DNA of 64,000 nt from Idiomarina ramblicola (lineage in GTDB: Bacteria; Pseudomonadota; Gammaproteobacteria; Enterobacterales; Alteromonadaceae). A program made the translations under genes and the position numbers. The notes beneath the pieces are model-generated. The model made no database searches and was not told the DNA's origin. It was given only the letters and a program-made list of their open reading frames with translations. This document shows positions 1-11,000 of this stretch, piece by piece. Numbering within the stretch: the stretch's first letter is position 1; every line of letters begins with the position of its first letter. Location of the stretch: NCBI RefSeq assembly GCF_003987255.1, contig NZ_PIQC01000004.1, positions 297,718-361,717 of the forward strand, given 5' to 3'.

Positions 1-2
1 TC

Positions 3-86
3 AGTGATAAGCTCGGATTAAAAGAAAAAGACGCTATTATTGAACACCTTTTAAGCGGACAAAAACGATTAAATTCAACCGGTTAA
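3..86 (+). CDS. C-terminal fragment of an unidentified protein
   Basis: The window opens inside a reading frame (third frame) that stays open for 27 codons and stops with TAA at 84-86. The visible tail is rich in Lys, Leu and Glu and ends in SGQKRLNSTG. It is too short to assign to a family. It converges on the GIY-YIG gene, and the two 3' ends overlap by about 12 bases, which is usual for tail-to-tail genes. It could be the end of a helical or DNA-binding domain, but nothing seen here decides that. Confidence 0.5.
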   Translation, partial: SDKLGLKEKDAIIEHLLSGQKRLNSTG

Positions 87-320
87 TTCGGACTTTTTGT
101 CACGGGACCAACGCTTTATTTCATATTCCCGCTGACAGGCTTTGGACCGATTAGGATGCGTTTCACTCCAGATAAGCTCAACCGGACGGCGCGCACGTGT
201 GTACTTCGCCCCTTTTTTATCGTCCACATTATGCTCATTAACACGGCGCTCAACATCTGTTGTCACACCGGTATAAAACGTATTATCCGCACACTTCACT
301 AGATAAACCGACCAGGCCAC
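75..320 (-). CDS. GIY-YIG nuclease superfamily protein (UPF0213/YhbQ type)
   Basis: This is an 81-residue single-domain protein. The GIY-YIG signature appears as YLV (6-8) and YTG (16-18), followed by the catalytic-type Arg at 25/26 and a Glu near 65 in the REYEIKRW segment. This is the compact architecture of the UPF0213 family (E. coli YhbQ). The family has the fold of single-strand nicking endonucleases such as the UvrC N-terminus. Its cellular role is poorly defined and is thought to lie in DNA repair. The length fits the family and no other domain is attached. It converges with the partial gene to its left and is divergent from gloA. Confidence 0.85.
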   Translation of the reverse strand: MAWSVYLVKCADNTFYTGVTTDVERRVNEHNVDDKKGAKYTRARRPVELIWSETHPNRSKACQREYEIKRWSRDKKSELTG

Positions 321-394
321 GCTTGAACTCTCTCATAATAAACCCAATACACAGTGTAACAGCAGTTACTTACGGAACCGACTAAGGACCAATT

Positions 395-949
395 ATGAGC
401 AGACATTTTGATGAAGCCAAGGGGTTATCGGAACAACATGACCCGGCAACGCATGACTTTGTTTTTAACCAAACCATGTTCCGCATAAAAGATCCGGAAC
501 GCACCTTAACATTCTACAGTGAGGTGTTGGGAATGACTCTGGTGAAACGTCTGGACTTTCCTGAAATGGAATTCACGCTTTATTTCATGGCAGCCATGTC
601 ACCGGAGCAACGTAAAGACTGGTCAAACGACCACGACAAACGCATTGAACAAACCTTTGGTCGTCCAGCTATGTTGGAGCTGACGCATAACTGGGGCGAC
701 GAAAACGACGATTCAGTGTCCTACCACAGTGGCAATGAAGAGCCAAAAGGCTTTGGTCATATTGGCTTTGCTGTTCCGGATATTGATGCCGCCTGTGAGC
801 GTTTCGAGAAAATGGGTGTAGAATTTCAAAAACGTCCTAATGACGGAAAGATGAAAGGCATTGCCTTTATTAAAGACCCGGACGGCTACTGGATAGAAAT
901 ATTCACGCCAGAGCGTCAACCCAAACTCTTAAAAGAGCATTTAAAATAA
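395..949 (+). CDS. gloA: Lactoylglutathione lyase (glyoxalase I), long form
   Basis: Glyoxalase I isomerises the hemithioacetal of methylglyoxal and glutathione to S-lactoylglutathione in the cytosol, the first step of methylglyoxal detoxification. The 184-residue protein is one VOC module pair. The four expected metal ligands are visible: Q26 (FNQTMFRI), E95 (MLELTHNW), H122 (GFGHIGFAV) and E168 (GYWIEIF). The insert around residues 63-90 and the total length match the longer, usually zinc-dependent class seen in eukaryotes and Pseudomonas rather than the 135-residue nickel enzyme of E. coli. It appears monocistronic, with a bidirectional hairpin terminator directly behind it. Confidence 0.93.
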   Translation: MSRHFDEAKGLSEQHDPATHDFVFNQTMFRIKDPERTLTFYSEVLGMTLVKRLDFPEMEFTLYFMAAMSPEQRKDWSNDHDKRIEQTFGRPAMLELTHNWGDENDDSVSYHSGNEEPKGFGHIGFAVPDIDAACERFEKMGVEFQKRPNDGKMKGIAFIKDPDGYWIEIFTPERQPKLLKEHLK

Positions 950-954
950 AGAAA

Positions 955-981
955 GAGGCCAGTTCCTATGAGCTGGCCTTT
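955..981. terminator. Bidirectional hairpin terminator gloA / DUF442 gene
   Basis: The arms AGGCCAG (956-962) and CTGGCCT (973-979) pair around a 10-base loop and are followed by TTTCGTTT. It lies between two convergent genes and can serve both. Confidence 0.7.
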
Positions 982-987
982 CGTTTA

Positions 988-1482
988 CTAGTCAGTAAGC
1001 ATCGACTTCACTTTATCTTCCAATGAAGTCATTCCATGCTTGCGTCCAACCTCTAACGCGTTTTCAACTGACATCCCGTTTAACCAACCGGCACGCAAAG
1101 CCATCAGTGCACCTACACGATTGCTTGAAGCACAATGCACCAGTGCGGTTTTATCGCTATTCCGCAATAAAATACGATCAACCATACGAGCATTCTCGAG
1201 CGTTACACCATCGGCGCCATTAACCGGAACATGGTAATAAGCCATACCGTTGCGAGTTACTACAGCCGCTTCTTCACTGTCTTTCATTTCTTTTTGGGAC
1301 AGCAAATTAATCACTATTTCACCGCCTTTATTCGAAAATTCAGTCAGTTGCTCATTAGACGGTGTGCCCATAACCCATAACTTATCCGACACCTGTTTCG
1401 GTGACTCGATGCCAGCTGAAACATTGAATGAAACTATTGCTACACTAAAAGCGACTAATACATTAACCAGAGCTTTTACCAT
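988..1482 (-). CDS. DUF442/BLH-type phosphatase-like protein with signal peptide
   Basis: The protein has 164 residues. Residues 1-23 form a signal peptide (positive start, hydrophobic core, cleavage near VSAG), so the mature protein should be periplasmic. The body resembles the beta-lactamase-hydrolase-like phosphatase family (DUF442), a branch of the dual-specificity phosphatases. The loop VHCASSNRVG holds C117 and R122, giving C-x4-R, as in DUF442 members, rather than the C-x5-R of true tyrosine phosphatases. An acidic general acid is not obvious. Substrate unknown. It stands alone, with a start opposite mioC. Confidence 0.75.
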   Translation of the reverse strand: MVKALVNVLVAFSVAIVSFNVSAGIESPKQVSDKLWVMGTPSNEQLTEFSNKGGEIVINLLSQKEMKDSEEAAVVTRNGMAYYHVPVNGADGVTLENARMVDRILLRNSDKTALVHCASSNRVGALMALRAGWLNGMSVENALEVGRKHGMTSLEDKVKSMLTD

Positions 1483-1539
1483 TTGGGTTCTCCTGTATGA
1501 TTCGTGTTTTTTAATAGTAGCAAATGAGTTAAAAAATTT

Positions 1540-1989
1540 ATGACCGTTTTACACCTTTTAGTAGGCACAACCTCAGGTAATACCGAGTTTTTAGCCGATA
1601 CCGTTAGTGAAAAACTTAACCAACTGGGTATTGAAACAGAACTTCATTACGAACCTGAATTTGAAAAGTTACCCATCGAGCAACCCTGGTTAGTCTTCCT
1701 GGCCAGCCATGGAGCAGGTGACTATGCAGACTCAATGCTCGACTTCTACGATGAAATAAATGCCCCTCAAGCTCCTGATTTAGCAAGGCTTAATTACGCA
1801 GTAGTTGCAATAGGAGAGTCCTGCTACGACACATTTTGCGAAGCCGGTCGCCACTGTGACGAGCGTTTACAAGAATTAGGCGCTATAAAAATGACCGATC
1901 GATTAGAAATTGACATGCTAGAAGACGATCCAGAAGAAAAAGCACTAACCTGGTTACCTGCGATCACTGATGCAGTAAAGGCCTTGTGA
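1540..1989 (+). CDS. mioC: MioC-type flavodoxin
   Basis: This 149-residue flavodoxin-like FMN protein has the phosphate-binding loop GTTSGNTE at residues 9-16 and FLASHGAGDY as the second flavin loop. MioC in E. coli is a short-chain flavodoxin linked to biotin synthase electron transfer, and its gene lies directly beside oriC. The same position here, followed by DnaA boxes and then mnmG, supports the symbol. The length agrees with the family (about 147 residues). Transcription runs toward the origin, as in E. coli. Confidence 0.9.
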   Translation: MTVLHLLVGTTSGNTEFLADTVSEKLNQLGIETELHYEPEFEKLPIEQPWLVFLASHGAGDYADSMLDFYDEINAPQAPDLARLNYAVVAIGESCYDTFCEAGRHCDERLQELGAIKMTDRLEIDMLEDDPEEKALTWLPAITDAVKAL

Positions 1990-2310
1990 TCATACGCACA
2001 GCCTTATACACAGTTATTTTAGCCTGTGACTAAAGATGGAATAAGATCACTTAAGCACTGTCAATGGAGTGGGTATAACACTGGGGATAAAACGGTCTGT
2101 GCATAACTACCCTACTTATCCACGATCTATGATCCCAGTTTAAGACCACTTATCTACAATGAGTGATCTTCTTGTAAGATAGACAGAAAAAGGGATTCAG
2201 CGATCTATTCACAGAAAATCGTTCACTAGTAGTAATAGTAATAAAAGATCTAAATAAGATCCTTTACTGATCTTCTTTAAGATCTTTAACAGCACTGAAC
2301 GAAATTTAAC
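1990..2310. other. oriC: Chromosomal replication origin (oriC)
   Basis: The 390-base gap between mioC and mnmG holds the parts of an enterobacterial-type origin. DnaA boxes: TTATACACA (2004-2012, exact), TGTGCATAA (2098-2106, exact on the minus strand), TTATCCACG (2116-2124), TTATCTACA (2150-2158) and CTATTCACA (2205-2213), plus TGGGGATAA (2082-2090) as a weak minus-strand box. About ten GATC sites lie between 1988 and 2285, as expected for Dam/SeqA control. The AT-rich stretch with repeated AGATCT/GATCTT motifs (about 2245-2290) sits on the mnmG side and is the likely unwinding element, as in E. coli. Confidence 0.9.
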
Positions 2311-2382
2311 CATTTAGATTTAAGTAAAATCGCGTTAAAATAATCGGCTAACTTCCTATTCTTCAAACAAAGGTCACTTTGC

Positions 2383-4278
2383 ATGTCACAACAGAGCCAA
2401 CAACACTTTGACGTTATTGTTGTCGGTGGAGGACACGCCGGAACAGAAGCTGCGTTAGCCGCCGCTCGTTTAGGTGTTAAAACCCTATTGCTTACGCATA
2501 ATATTGATACTTTAGGGCAAATGTCCTGTAACCCAGCCATTGGGGGAATAGGTAAAGGTCATTTAGTTAAAGAAATTGACGCACTTGGTGGCTTCATGGC
2601 CAAAGCTGCAGACAAAGCCGGAATTCAATTCAGAACACTGAATTCATCTAAAGGCCCTGCAGTGCGTGCAACCAGAGCTCAGGCCGATCGTCAATTGTAT
2701 AAACAAGCGATCCGCTATGCGCTGGAAACACAACCTAATCTATCGATATTTCAACAAGGCTGTGATGATCTGATCGTTGAAAATGATCGAGTAACCGGTG
2801 TTGTTACGCAGATGGGTCTTAAGTTCACCGCTAAAACCGTTGTTTTGACTGTAGGAACTTTTCTGGGTGGCCAAATTCACATTGGTATGGACAATTACCA
2901 GGGCGGACGCGCTGGCGATCCTCCTGCTAACGCATTAGCCAAACGATTACGTTCTTTACCGTTGCGAGTTGAACGCTTAAAAACCGGTACACCTCCGCGT
3001 ATTGCAAGCCAAAGCGTTGATTTTTCAGTCATGCAGGAACAGCCTGGCGATAGCCCGACTCCGGTATTTTCGTACATGGGTTCACGTGCTGATCACCCAG
3101 AGCAAATTCCGTGTTACATCACACATACCAACGAAAATACCCACGATATTATTCGTTCAGGACTTGATCGTTCGCCCATGTATTCTGGTGTGATTGAAGG
3201 TGTTGGACCGCGTTACTGTCCTTCAATTGAAGACAAAATTGTGCGCTTTGCTGAAAAAGGTTCGCATCAAATCTTTGTTGAACCAGAAGGTTTGGATACG
3301 TTTGAAGTTTACCCTAATGGTATTTCAACCAGTCTGCCGTTCGATGTTCAACAGCACCTGGTTCAGTCAATTAAAGGTTTCGAGAACGCTCATATTACTC
3401 GCCCGGGTTATGCGATCGAATACGATTATTTTGATCCCAGAGATCTGAAGCAGTCCTTAGAAACGAAAGTCATTAACGGTTTGTTCTTCGCTGGGCAAAT
3501 CAACGGTACAACCGGGTATGAAGAAGCCGGTGCACAAGGTCTTATTGCAGGTTTAAATGCTGGACTGCAAGCACAGGATAAAGAATCCTGGTCGCCACGA
3601 CGCGATCAAGCTTACATGGGTGTGTTGATCGATGATTTATCAACACTGGGTACTCAGGAACCTTACCGCATGTTCACTTCACGTGCCGAATACCGGCTGC
3701 TGCTGCGTGAAGATAACGCCGATATTCGCTTAACCGAAATTGGTCGTAATCTTGGTTTAGTGGACGATGAACGTTGGGCTGCGTTTAACAAAAAAATGGA
3801 ATCTGTCGAGCAGGAAAAACAACGCTTAAAAACCACCTGGGTGCATAAAGATCATGCCTCTGTAGAACAAATTAATGCGTTGGTGAAAAGTCCTGTAACC
3901 AAAGAAGTTAGCGGTGAAGAGTTGTTGCGTCGTCCGGAAATTCATTACAAAGATTTAGCCACCACAGACTTTTTTGCGCCTGGCATAGAAGATCCCGCCG
4001 CGGCTGAACAGGTGGAAATTCAAATTAAATACGCCGGTTACATTTCGCGCCAACACGATGAGATTGCAAAGCAGCAGCGTCATGAAAATACCTTGCTCCC
4101 CTCACCTTTCGATTACGCTAAAATTAAAGGTTTATCGAACGAGGTTATAGCAAAGTTAAATGATCACCAGCCAGAAACGGTGGGTAAAGCGGCACGTATT
4201 TCTGGTATCACACCTGCGGCCATTTCAATGCTTCTGGTTCATCTGAAAAAACAAGGTTTATTGCGTAAAAGTGCTTAA
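2383..4278 (+). CDS. mnmG: tRNA uridine 5-carboxymethylaminomethyl modification enzyme MnmG (GidA)
   Basis: With MnmE, MnmG installs the carboxymethylaminomethyl group on the wobble uridine (U34) of several tRNAs, using FAD, NADH and methylenetetrahydrofolate. The 631-residue length is standard. The FAD dinucleotide-binding motif GGGHAG is at 15-20, followed by the family signature [18 protein letters not shown], and the C-terminal helical domain ends in the [10 protein letters not shown] region. The gene starts about 90 bases beyond the origin and is followed after 9 bases by rsmG, the classical gidA-gidB pair. Confidence 0.97.
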   Translation: MSQQSQQHFDVIVVGGGHAGTEAALAAARLGVKTLLLTHNIDTLGQMSCNPAIGGIGKGHLVKEIDALGGFMAKAADKAGIQFRTLNSSKGPAVRATRAQADRQLYKQAIRYALETQPNLSIFQQGCDDLIVENDRVTGVVTQMGLKFTAKTVVLTVGTFLGGQIHIGMDNYQGGRAGDPPANALAKRLRSLPLRVERLKTGTPPRIASQSVDFSVMQEQPGDSPTPVFSYMGSRADHPEQIPCYITHTNENTHDIIRSGLDRSPMYSGVIEGVGPRYCPSIEDKIVRFAEKGSHQIFVEPEGLDTFEVYPNGISTSLPFDVQQHLVQSIKGFENAHITRPGYAIEYDYFDPRDLKQSLETKVINGLFFAGQINGTTGYEEAGAQGLIAGLNAGLQAQDKESWSPRRDQAYMGVLIDDLSTLGTQEPYRMFTSRAEYRLLLREDNADIRLTEIGRNLGLVDDERWAAFNKKMESVEQEKQRLKTTWVHKDHASVEQINALVKSPVTKEVSGEELLRRPEIHYKDLATTDFFAPGIEDPAAAEQVEIQIKYAGYISRQHDEIAKQQRHENTLLPSPFDYAKIKGLSNEVIAKLNDHQPETVGKAARISGITPAAISMLLVHLKKQGLLRKSA

Positions 4279-4287
4279 GGAATTGAT

Positions 4288-4908
4288 GTGAAAGAGCAGT
4301 TAAAGGAACTATTGCAGCAAGCACAGATAAACCTGTCAGAGTCGCAAATTGAACAGCAACTCGCGTTGGTTGGCTTATTGGATAAATGGAATAAAGCCTA
4401 TAACCTGACCAGCGTGAGAAACCCGAAGGATATGCTGACCCGGCATATTATGGACAGCCTGGCTATTCGTGACTATCTACACGGGCAGCGCTTTATCGAT
4501 GTGGGCACAGGCCCGGGGTTACCGGGTTTGCCTCTAGCAATAGCTGAGCCGGATAAAGAATTCGTTTTGTTAGACAGTTTAGGTAAACGCATTCGTTTTA
4601 TTCGCCAGGTTTGTCACGAATTAAAGTTAACCAATGTGACGCCGGTACAGGCGCGGGTTGAAGATTATCAGGACCAACAAAAGTTTGATGGTGTAATCAG
4701 TAGAGCCTTTGCCTCGCTTAATGATATGCTTTCCTGGTGTGAACATTTACCAGGTGAGAACGGTAGGTTTTACGCGCTTAAAGGGCTTTATCCACAAGAC
4801 GAACTGGAACAGTTGCCCCAGCAGTATAAAATTGAAAGTATTGAGCAAATTAAGGTTCCCGGCATTGACGCGAGCCGACATATCGTCATTATAAGCAAAC
4901 GGTCATAA
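4288..4908 (+). CDS. rsmG: 16S rRNA (guanine527-N7)-methyltransferase RsmG (GidB)
   Basis: RsmG methylates N7 of G527 in 16S rRNA with SAM. Loss in other bacteria gives low-level streptomycin resistance. The 206-residue protein shows NLTSVR (39-44), HIMDSL, the SAM-binding motif [10 protein letters not shown] (71-80) and the RAFASL segment typical of the family. It starts with GTG, 9 bases after mnmG, so the two genes are probably co-transcribed. Confidence 0.96.
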   Translation: MKEQLKELLQQAQINLSESQIEQQLALVGLLDKWNKAYNLTSVRNPKDMLTRHIMDSLAIRDYLHGQRFIDVGTGPGLPGLPLAIAEPDKEFVLLDSLGKRIRFIRQVCHELKLTNVTPVQARVEDYQDQQKFDGVISRAFASLNDMLSWCEHLPGENGRFYALKGLYPQDELEQLPQQYKIESIEQIKVPGIDASRHIVIISKRS

Positions 4909-4956
4909 AACAACCGACAGTCGATTATCCGACAACAACAAGAGGTTATAAAACCC

Positions 4957-5748
4957 GTGGCTACAACCATTGCTATTGCGAATCAAAAAGGTGGAGTGGG
5001 AAAGACAACCACAGCAGTTAATTTAGCTGCATCGATGGCTGCTACCCGCCGCAAAGTGTTGTTGATCGATTTGGATCCTCAAGGCAACGCAACCATGGGC
5101 AGTGGCGTTGATAAATACGACGTTGAAAACAGCATCTATGAATTACTTATTGAAGAAAAGCCAGTTAAGGACGTTGCTGTAACGGATACCAACGGCAAAT
5201 ACCATCTAATTGCAGCAAACGCTGATGCAACCGCCGCTGAAATTAAGTTAATGGAAGTATTTGCGCGCGAATTACGTTTGCGTAATGCGTTGAAGGCCGT
5301 TCAGGATACTTACGATTATATCTTTATTGATTGTCCGCCGTCGCTGAATATGCTGACGGTTAATGGTATGGCCGCAGCTGACTCTATTCTGGTGCCAATG
5401 CAATGTGAATACTACGCGTTGGAAGGCCTTACTGCGTTAATGGAAACCATTCGTCAGCTTGCCGATGTGGTTAACCCGGGGCTTGAGATAGAAGGTATTT
5501 TGCGGACTATGTACGATCCGCGTAACCGTCTGGCAAACGATGTTTCAGAGCAATTAAAAAATCACTTTGGTGATAAAGTCTACCGGACGGTCATTCCACG
5601 TAATGTCCGTTTAGCCGAAGCACCCTCATTTGGTGCGCCGGCTATGTATTACGACAAATCATCAACCGGTTCAAAGGCGTATTTATCCTTAGCGGGTGAA
5701 CTTATCCGACGTTCCGAAAATCGTAATGAAGTAGCAGAAGAATCATAA
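4957..5748 (+). CDS. parA: Chromosome partitioning ATPase ParA (Soj)
   Basis: ParA is a deviant-Walker ATPase that binds the nucleoid and drives segregation of ParB-parS complexes near the origin. The 263-residue protein carries KGGVGKTTT at 11-19, the Walker A' motif LIDLDPQGNAT, and the Walker B-type FIDCPPSL. The start is GTG, preceded by AGAGG. The absence of an N-terminal DNA-binding extension marks it as the short chromosomal type. It is followed by parB after 19 bases. Confidence 0.95.
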   Translation: MATTIAIANQKGGVGKTTTAVNLAASMAATRRKVLLIDLDPQGNATMGSGVDKYDVENSIYELLIEEKPVKDVAVTDTNGKYHLIAANADATAAEIKLMEVFARELRLRNALKAVQDTYDYIFIDCPPSLNMLTVNGMAAADSILVPMQCEYYALEGLTALMETIRQLADVVNPGLEIEGILRTMYDPRNRLANDVSEQLKNHFGDKVYRTVIPRNVRLAEAPSFGAPAMYYDKSSTGSKAYLSLAGELIRRSENRNEVAEES

Positions 5749-5767
5749 CAAGGGAATTTAGCGAATC

Positions 5768-6643
5768 ATGTCGGCAAAAAAACGAGGTTTAGGTCGTGGT
5801 CTGGATGCCTTACTGACCAGTAACCAGCAAAACTCTGATCGTCAATCGGAACAAGTGACGGAAGAAGTTAAAGGTGAATTACAGAAACTGCCGGTTGAGC
5901 AATTAAAGCCAGGCCGTTATCAACCTCGTAAAGACATGTCACCCGAAGCGTTAGAAGATTTAGCTGCTTCAGTAAAAGCTCAGGGTATTATTCAGCCTAT
6001 TGTGGTGCGCCCTGTCGGTAAAGATGAGTATGAGATTATTGCCGGGGAGCGTCGGTGGCGAGCGGCTCAGCTTGCGAAACTTGAACTGGTTCCTTGTTTA
6101 ATTAAAGACGTGCCTGACGAAGCGGCAGTTGCCATTGCGTTGATTGAAAACATTCAGCGTGAAGATCTCAATGCAATGGAAGAAGCGACCGCTCTGCAAC
6201 GATTGTTAGATGAATTTCAAATGACCCACCAGGATGTGGCGCAGGCCGTGGGTAAATCTCGTACCACAGTAACCAACTTACTGCGCCTGAATAACTTACA
6301 AGATGGCGTGAAAGTGTTGCTTGAACGCGGTGATATCGAGCTGGGTCACGCCAAGTTGTTGCTGGCATTAGAAGGCGAGCAACAAGCCGATGTTGCACAG
6401 CAAATTGTGGCCAAAGATATGACTGTACGTGACGCAGAAAAACTGGTCAGACGTACCATTGATCCTCCCAAACAAACTGAAAAACCCGAACCAGACGCTA
6501 ACATTGAACATCTGGAAACCAAATTGTCTGAGACTTTGGGTGCAAAAGTTTCTATTAATCACGGTCGCAAAGGAAAAGGTAAACTGGTCATCAGCTATAC
6601 CAACCTGGACGAATTGGACGGGATTCTGACCCACATTAAATAA
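5768..6643 (+). CDS. parB: Chromosome partitioning protein ParB (Spo0J)
   Basis: ParB binds parS sites, spreads as a CTP-dependent clamp and stimulates ParA. The 291-residue protein shows the order typical of the family: basic N-terminus (KKRGLGRGLDALL), the ParB/Srx CTPase motif GERRWRAAQLA, the ENIQREDLN box, a helix-turn-helix (QDVAQAVGKSRTTVTNLLRL) and a C-terminal dimerisation segment. No convincing parS palindrome was found in the window, so its sites may lie elsewhere. Confidence 0.95.
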   Translation: MSAKKRGLGRGLDALLTSNQQNSDRQSEQVTEEVKGELQKLPVEQLKPGRYQPRKDMSPEALEDLAASVKAQGIIQPIVVRPVGKDEYEIIAGERRWRAAQLAKLELVPCLIKDVPDEAAVAIALIENIQREDLNAMEEATALQRLLDEFQMTHQDVAQAVGKSRTTVTNLLRLNNLQDGVKVLLERGDIELGHAKLLLALEGEQQADVAQQIVAKDMTVRDAEKLVRRTIDPPKQTEKPEPDANIEHLETKLSETLGAKVSINHGRKGKGKLVISYTNLDELDGILTHIK

Positions 6644-6717
6644 TAATATCCAATGTGTTGATTGTTGTAGAACTTTTGTTAAATGGCATAGAAACCGTTG
6701 CCTACAGGCAAATTTGT

Positions 6718-6745
6718 TTGCAATTACATGGCAGATCTTTATACT
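6718..6745 (+). promoter_or_regulatory. Putative sigma-70 promoter of the atp operon
   Basis: TTGCAA (6718-6723) and TATACT (6740-6745) are separated by 16 bases, about 70 bases upstream of atpI in the 169-base parB-atpI gap. A small inverted repeat (TTGCCT/AGGCAA near 6700) lies just upstream. Confidence 0.5.
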
Positions 6746-6812
6746 AGCGCGAGTTTCGTTGTGGCTAAGTGAGTGCCACAGAAAAATAGCCGCCAGTTAA
6801 AAGGTTTTCGTC

Positions 6813-7199
6813 GTGACACAGACACTTAATGCGGTAGGTAAAAAGCTGGCAGGAAGAATAGTAGGCACACAGTTTATTGTTGTCTTGATTGCCGCACTTG
6901 TCACGCTAGTACTATCAAATACGCAGTCGGCTTTAGGTATTCTTTGTGGTGGATCAACCGCCGTAATACCCAACGCATTATTTGCACTTATTGCTTTTAA
7001 ACATGCAGGTGCACGCGCTAATCAGAAAGTCGTACAGAGTTTCTTTTTGGGCGAAGGCGTTAAGTTGCTGCTAACAGCGTTGCTGCTAACCGTCGCGTTG
7101 CTGGTAACAAATTTATATCCTGTGTGGTTGTTGGTTGGTTTCGTTATAGCCGTCACCATGCAGTGGATAGCACCGGTTTTATTTTTAAAATCAACCTAA
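6813..7199 (+). CDS. atpI: ATP synthase protein I
   Basis: This 128-residue membrane protein has four hydrophobic segments. It is the first gene of the atp operon and starts with GTG. AtpI assists c-ring assembly or Mg2+ supply in other bacteria and is not part of the final enzyme. The sequence is only weakly conserved across species. Assignment rests on position, size and membrane topology. Confidence 0.9.
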   Translation: MTQTLNAVGKKLAGRIVGTQFIVVLIAALVTLVLSNTQSALGILCGGSTAVIPNALFALIAFKHAGARANQKVVQSFFLGEGVKLLLTALLLTVALLVTNLYPVWLLVGFVIAVTMQWIAPVLFLKST

Positions 7200-8009
<810 letters not shown>

Positions 8010-8049
8010 TGTTCGAAACAAAAGTTTTTAGCTTTACTTTTAACTTTAA

Positions 8050-8331
<282 letters not shown>

Positions 8332-8368
8332 TCGTTATTCGACGGTCACCAACTGAAGGAGGTCCGTT

Positions 8369-8839
8369 GTGAATATCAACGCTACTCTAATTGGACAAAC
8401 GATCGCGTTTATCGTGTTCGTGTGGTTCTGCATGAAATTTGTATGGCCACCGATCATCAACGCTATTGAGGAACGTCAGAAGAAAATTGCTGACGGCCTT
8501 AATGCCGGTGAACGTGCTCAAAAAGATTTAGAGAAAGCCCAGCAAGAAATTGCCGAGCAGCTCAAAGAAGCGAAACAGCAAGCCGCTGAAATTATTGAAC
8601 AGTCGAAAAAACGTGGCGCTAAAATTGTTGAGGAAGAAACTCAACGAGGCCACGAAGAACGTGAAAAAATCGTTGCGTCTGGACATGAAGAAGTGACTGC
8701 TGAGCGCAATCGCGTTCGCGAAGAGCTGCGTAAGCAAGTTGCCGTATTAGCGGTGTCTGGGGCTCAGAAAATCATTGAGCGTGAAATTGATAAAGACGCT
8801 CATAGTGACATTGTTGAAAAACTGGTCGCTGAACTTTAA
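8369..8839 (+). CDS. atpF: ATP synthase Fo subunit b
   Basis: This 156-residue peripheral-stalk subunit has an N-terminal membrane anchor (residues 5-25) and then a long charged coiled coil rich in Ala, Glu and Lys. It starts with GTG behind a strong AAGGAGG site. The length equals that of E. coli subunit b. Confidence 0.97.
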   Translation: MNINATLIGQTIAFIVFVWFCMKFVWPPIINAIEERQKKIADGLNAGERAQKDLEKAQQEIAEQLKEAKQQAAEIIEQSKKRGAKIVEEETQRGHEEREKIVASGHEEVTAERNRVREELRKQVAVLAVSGAQKIIEREIDKDAHSDIVEKLVAEL

Positions 8840-8856
8840 TAAAGGGGTTTGAGCTT

Positions 8857-9390
8857 ATGTCAGAACTGACTACGGTCGCTCGCCCTTACGCAAAAGCAGC
8901 TTTTGATTTTGCTTTAGAACAGGGAGCGCTTGATAAGTGGGCAGAAATGCTTAGCTTCGCTGCTGCGGTGGCGCAAGACGAGGCTATTTCCTCATTTTTG
9001 AGTAGCTCCTCGACTGTTGGAAAAACGACAGAGGTTTTCTTGGGTGTTTGTGGCGACGAGCTCGACGACAACGCTAAGAACTTCGTTAAAGTACTGGCTG
9101 AAAATGAACGTTTGCCAGTACTACCGGCAGTTAGTGAGCTCTATCAGACGTTTCGTGCTGAACATGACAAAGAAGTCACTGTTGATGTGAAATCGGCGGT
9201 TAAATTGCTGAAAGCACAACAAACGGCATTGAGTAAAGCACTAGAGAAACGCCTGCAACGCAAAATTAAGCTGAACTGCAGTGTCGACAAGTCCATTATT
9301 GGCGGACTTGTTATAGAAGCTGGTGATACCGTTATTGACGGCACCCTGCGCGGCAAGCTCGATAGACTTGCTTACGCACTGCAATCCTAA
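8857..9390 (+). CDS. atpH: ATP synthase F1 subunit delta
   Basis: This 177-residue protein links F1 to the b dimer. The family signature is visible in the N-terminal [14 protein letters not shown] segment and the C-terminal [20 protein letters not shown] motif. It lies between atpF and atpA with short spacers, as in all operons of this type. Confidence 0.96.
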   Translation: MSELTTVARPYAKAAFDFALEQGALDKWAEMLSFAAAVAQDEAISSFLSSSSTVGKTTEVFLGVCGDELDDNAKNFVKVLAENERLPVLPAVSELYQTFRAEHDKEVTVDVKSAVKLLKAQQTALSKALEKRLQRKIKLNCSVDKSIIGGLVIEAGDTVIDGTLRGKLDRLAYALQS

Positions 9391-9404
9391 TTGGGGACTT
9401 GAGC

Positions 9405-10946
9405 ATGCAATTGAATTCAAATGAAATCGCAGAACTAATCAAACAGCGAATTGAGAAGTTCGAAGTCACCAGTGAAGCTCGCAACGAAGGTACCATCATG
9501 TCTGTTCAAGACGGTATCATTCGCATTCACGGACTTGCAGACTGTCTGCAAGGTGAAATGGTTGAGCTACCTGGTAATCGTTACGCTATCGCACTAAACC
9601 TTGAACGTGATTCGGTTGGTGCGGTTGTTATGGGTCCTTATGCAGACTTGCAGGAAGGCACCAAAGTTAAATCTACCGGTCGTATTTTGGAAGTTCCGGT
9701 CGGTGAAAAGCTGTTAGGTCGTGTGGTTAACACACTAGGCCAGCCTATCGACGGTAAAGGTCCTATCGAAGCTGATGGCTATGAGCCAGTCGAGAAAATC
9801 GCACCGGGCGTAATCGAACGTCAGTCAGTTGATCAGCCAGTACAAACGGGCTACAAATCAATTGACTCGATGATTCCGGTTGGTCGTGGCCAGCGTGAGC
9901 TTATCATCGGTGACCGCCAGACAGGTAAAACGGCTTTAGCGGTAGACGCTATCATTAACCAGAAAAACTCTGGTATTAAATGTGTTTACGTGGCAATCGG
10001 TCAGAAAAACTCAACCATTTCAGCGGTTGTTCGTAAGTTAGAAGAGCACGGCGCAATGGAAAACACCATTGTGGTTGCGGCTTCTGCTTCTGAATCGGCA
10101 GCGTTGCAATACCTTGCTGCATACTCTGGCTGTACTATGGGTGAATACTTCCGTGACCGCGGTGAAGACTCTCTGATTGTATACGATGACCTGTCTAAAC
10201 AGGCTGTTGCGTACCGTCAAATTTCACTGTTGTTGCGCCGTCCGCCAGGTCGTGAAGCATTCCCTGGTGATGTTTTCTACCTCCACTCTCGTCTGCTAGA
10301 GCGTGCAGCGCGTGTTAACGCTGACTACGTAGAAAAGTACACTGACGGTAAAGTGAAAGGCCAAACCGGTTCCTTAACGGCTTTACCTATCATTGAAACT
10401 CAGGCAGGTGACGTTTCGGCATTCGTACCGACCAACGTTATCTCAATCACCGATGGTCAGATTTTCCTTGAAACTGACTTGTTTAACTCAGGTATTCGTC
10501 CTGCGGTTAACGCGGGTGTTTCGGTTTCACGTGTTGGTGGTTCAGCACAAACGAAAATCATCAAGAAGCTGGGTGGCGGTATCCGTCTGGCCCTGGCTCA
10601 GTATCGTGAATTGGCGGCGTTTGCTCAGTTCGCTTCTGACCTTGATGAATCAACTCGTTCACAGTTGGAACACGGTCAGCGTGTTACCGAACTGATGAAA
10701 CAGAAACAGTACAAGCCTATGAGCGTGTCTCAAATGGCTGTATCAATTTATGCCGTTGAAAAAGGCTTTTTGAAAGACGTAGCTATCGACAAAATCATGG
10801 ATTTTGAAGAATCACTGCAATCTTTCATGGCGAGCGAATACGCCGAGCTAATGGCTGAGATTGATAAAACTGGCAACTATAACGACGACATCGATGCGCA
10901 ACTGAAAGCGGCGCTTGAGAAATTCAAGCAAACGCAATCATGGTAA
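9405..10946 (+). CDS. atpA: ATP synthase F1 subunit alpha
   Basis: This is the non-catalytic nucleotide-binding subunit of F1. I chose the ATG at 9405 (MQLNSNEI), which gives 513 residues as in E. coli. A TTG six bases upstream is in frame but lies closer to the GGGGAC ribosome site than is usual. The P-loop is GDRQTGKT near residue 169, and the conserved [20 protein letters not shown] segment contains the interface residues. The C-terminal helical domain is intact. Confidence 0.97.
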   Translation: MQLNSNEIAELIKQRIEKFEVTSEARNEGTIMSVQDGIIRIHGLADCLQGEMVELPGNRYAIALNLERDSVGAVVMGPYADLQEGTKVKSTGRILEVPVGEKLLGRVVNTLGQPIDGKGPIEADGYEPVEKIAPGVIERQSVDQPVQTGYKSIDSMIPVGRGQRELIIGDRQTGKTALAVDAIINQKNSGIKCVYVAIGQKNSTISAVVRKLEEHGAMENTIVVAASASESAALQYLAAYSGCTMGEYFRDRGEDSLIVYDDLSKQAVAYRQISLLLRRPPGREAFPGDVFYLHSRLLERAARVNADYVEKYTDGKVKGQTGSLTALPIIETQAGDVSAFVPTNVISITDGQIFLETDLFNSGIRPAVNAGVSVSRVGGSAQTKIIKKLGGGIRLALAQYRELAAFAQFASDLDESTRSQLEHGQRVTELMKQKQYKPMSVSQMAVSIYAVEKGFLKDVAIDKIMDFEESLQSFMASEYAELMAEIDKTGNYNDDIDAQLKAALEKFKQTQSW

Positions 10947-11000
10947 TCGCACCTGGCCGCAGTAGCGGCCATTTGTCGTTGAGTTAACAGGAGAATCGTC

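Noticed and set aside
9399..9404. TTG start for atpA two codons upstream
   Set aside because: The ATG at 9405 gives the standard 513 residues and has better spacing from GGGGAC.
10528..10545. GTTTCACGTG in atpA, half of a parS site
   Set aside because: The second half does not match (TTGGT instead of AAACA) and it lies in a highly conserved coding region.
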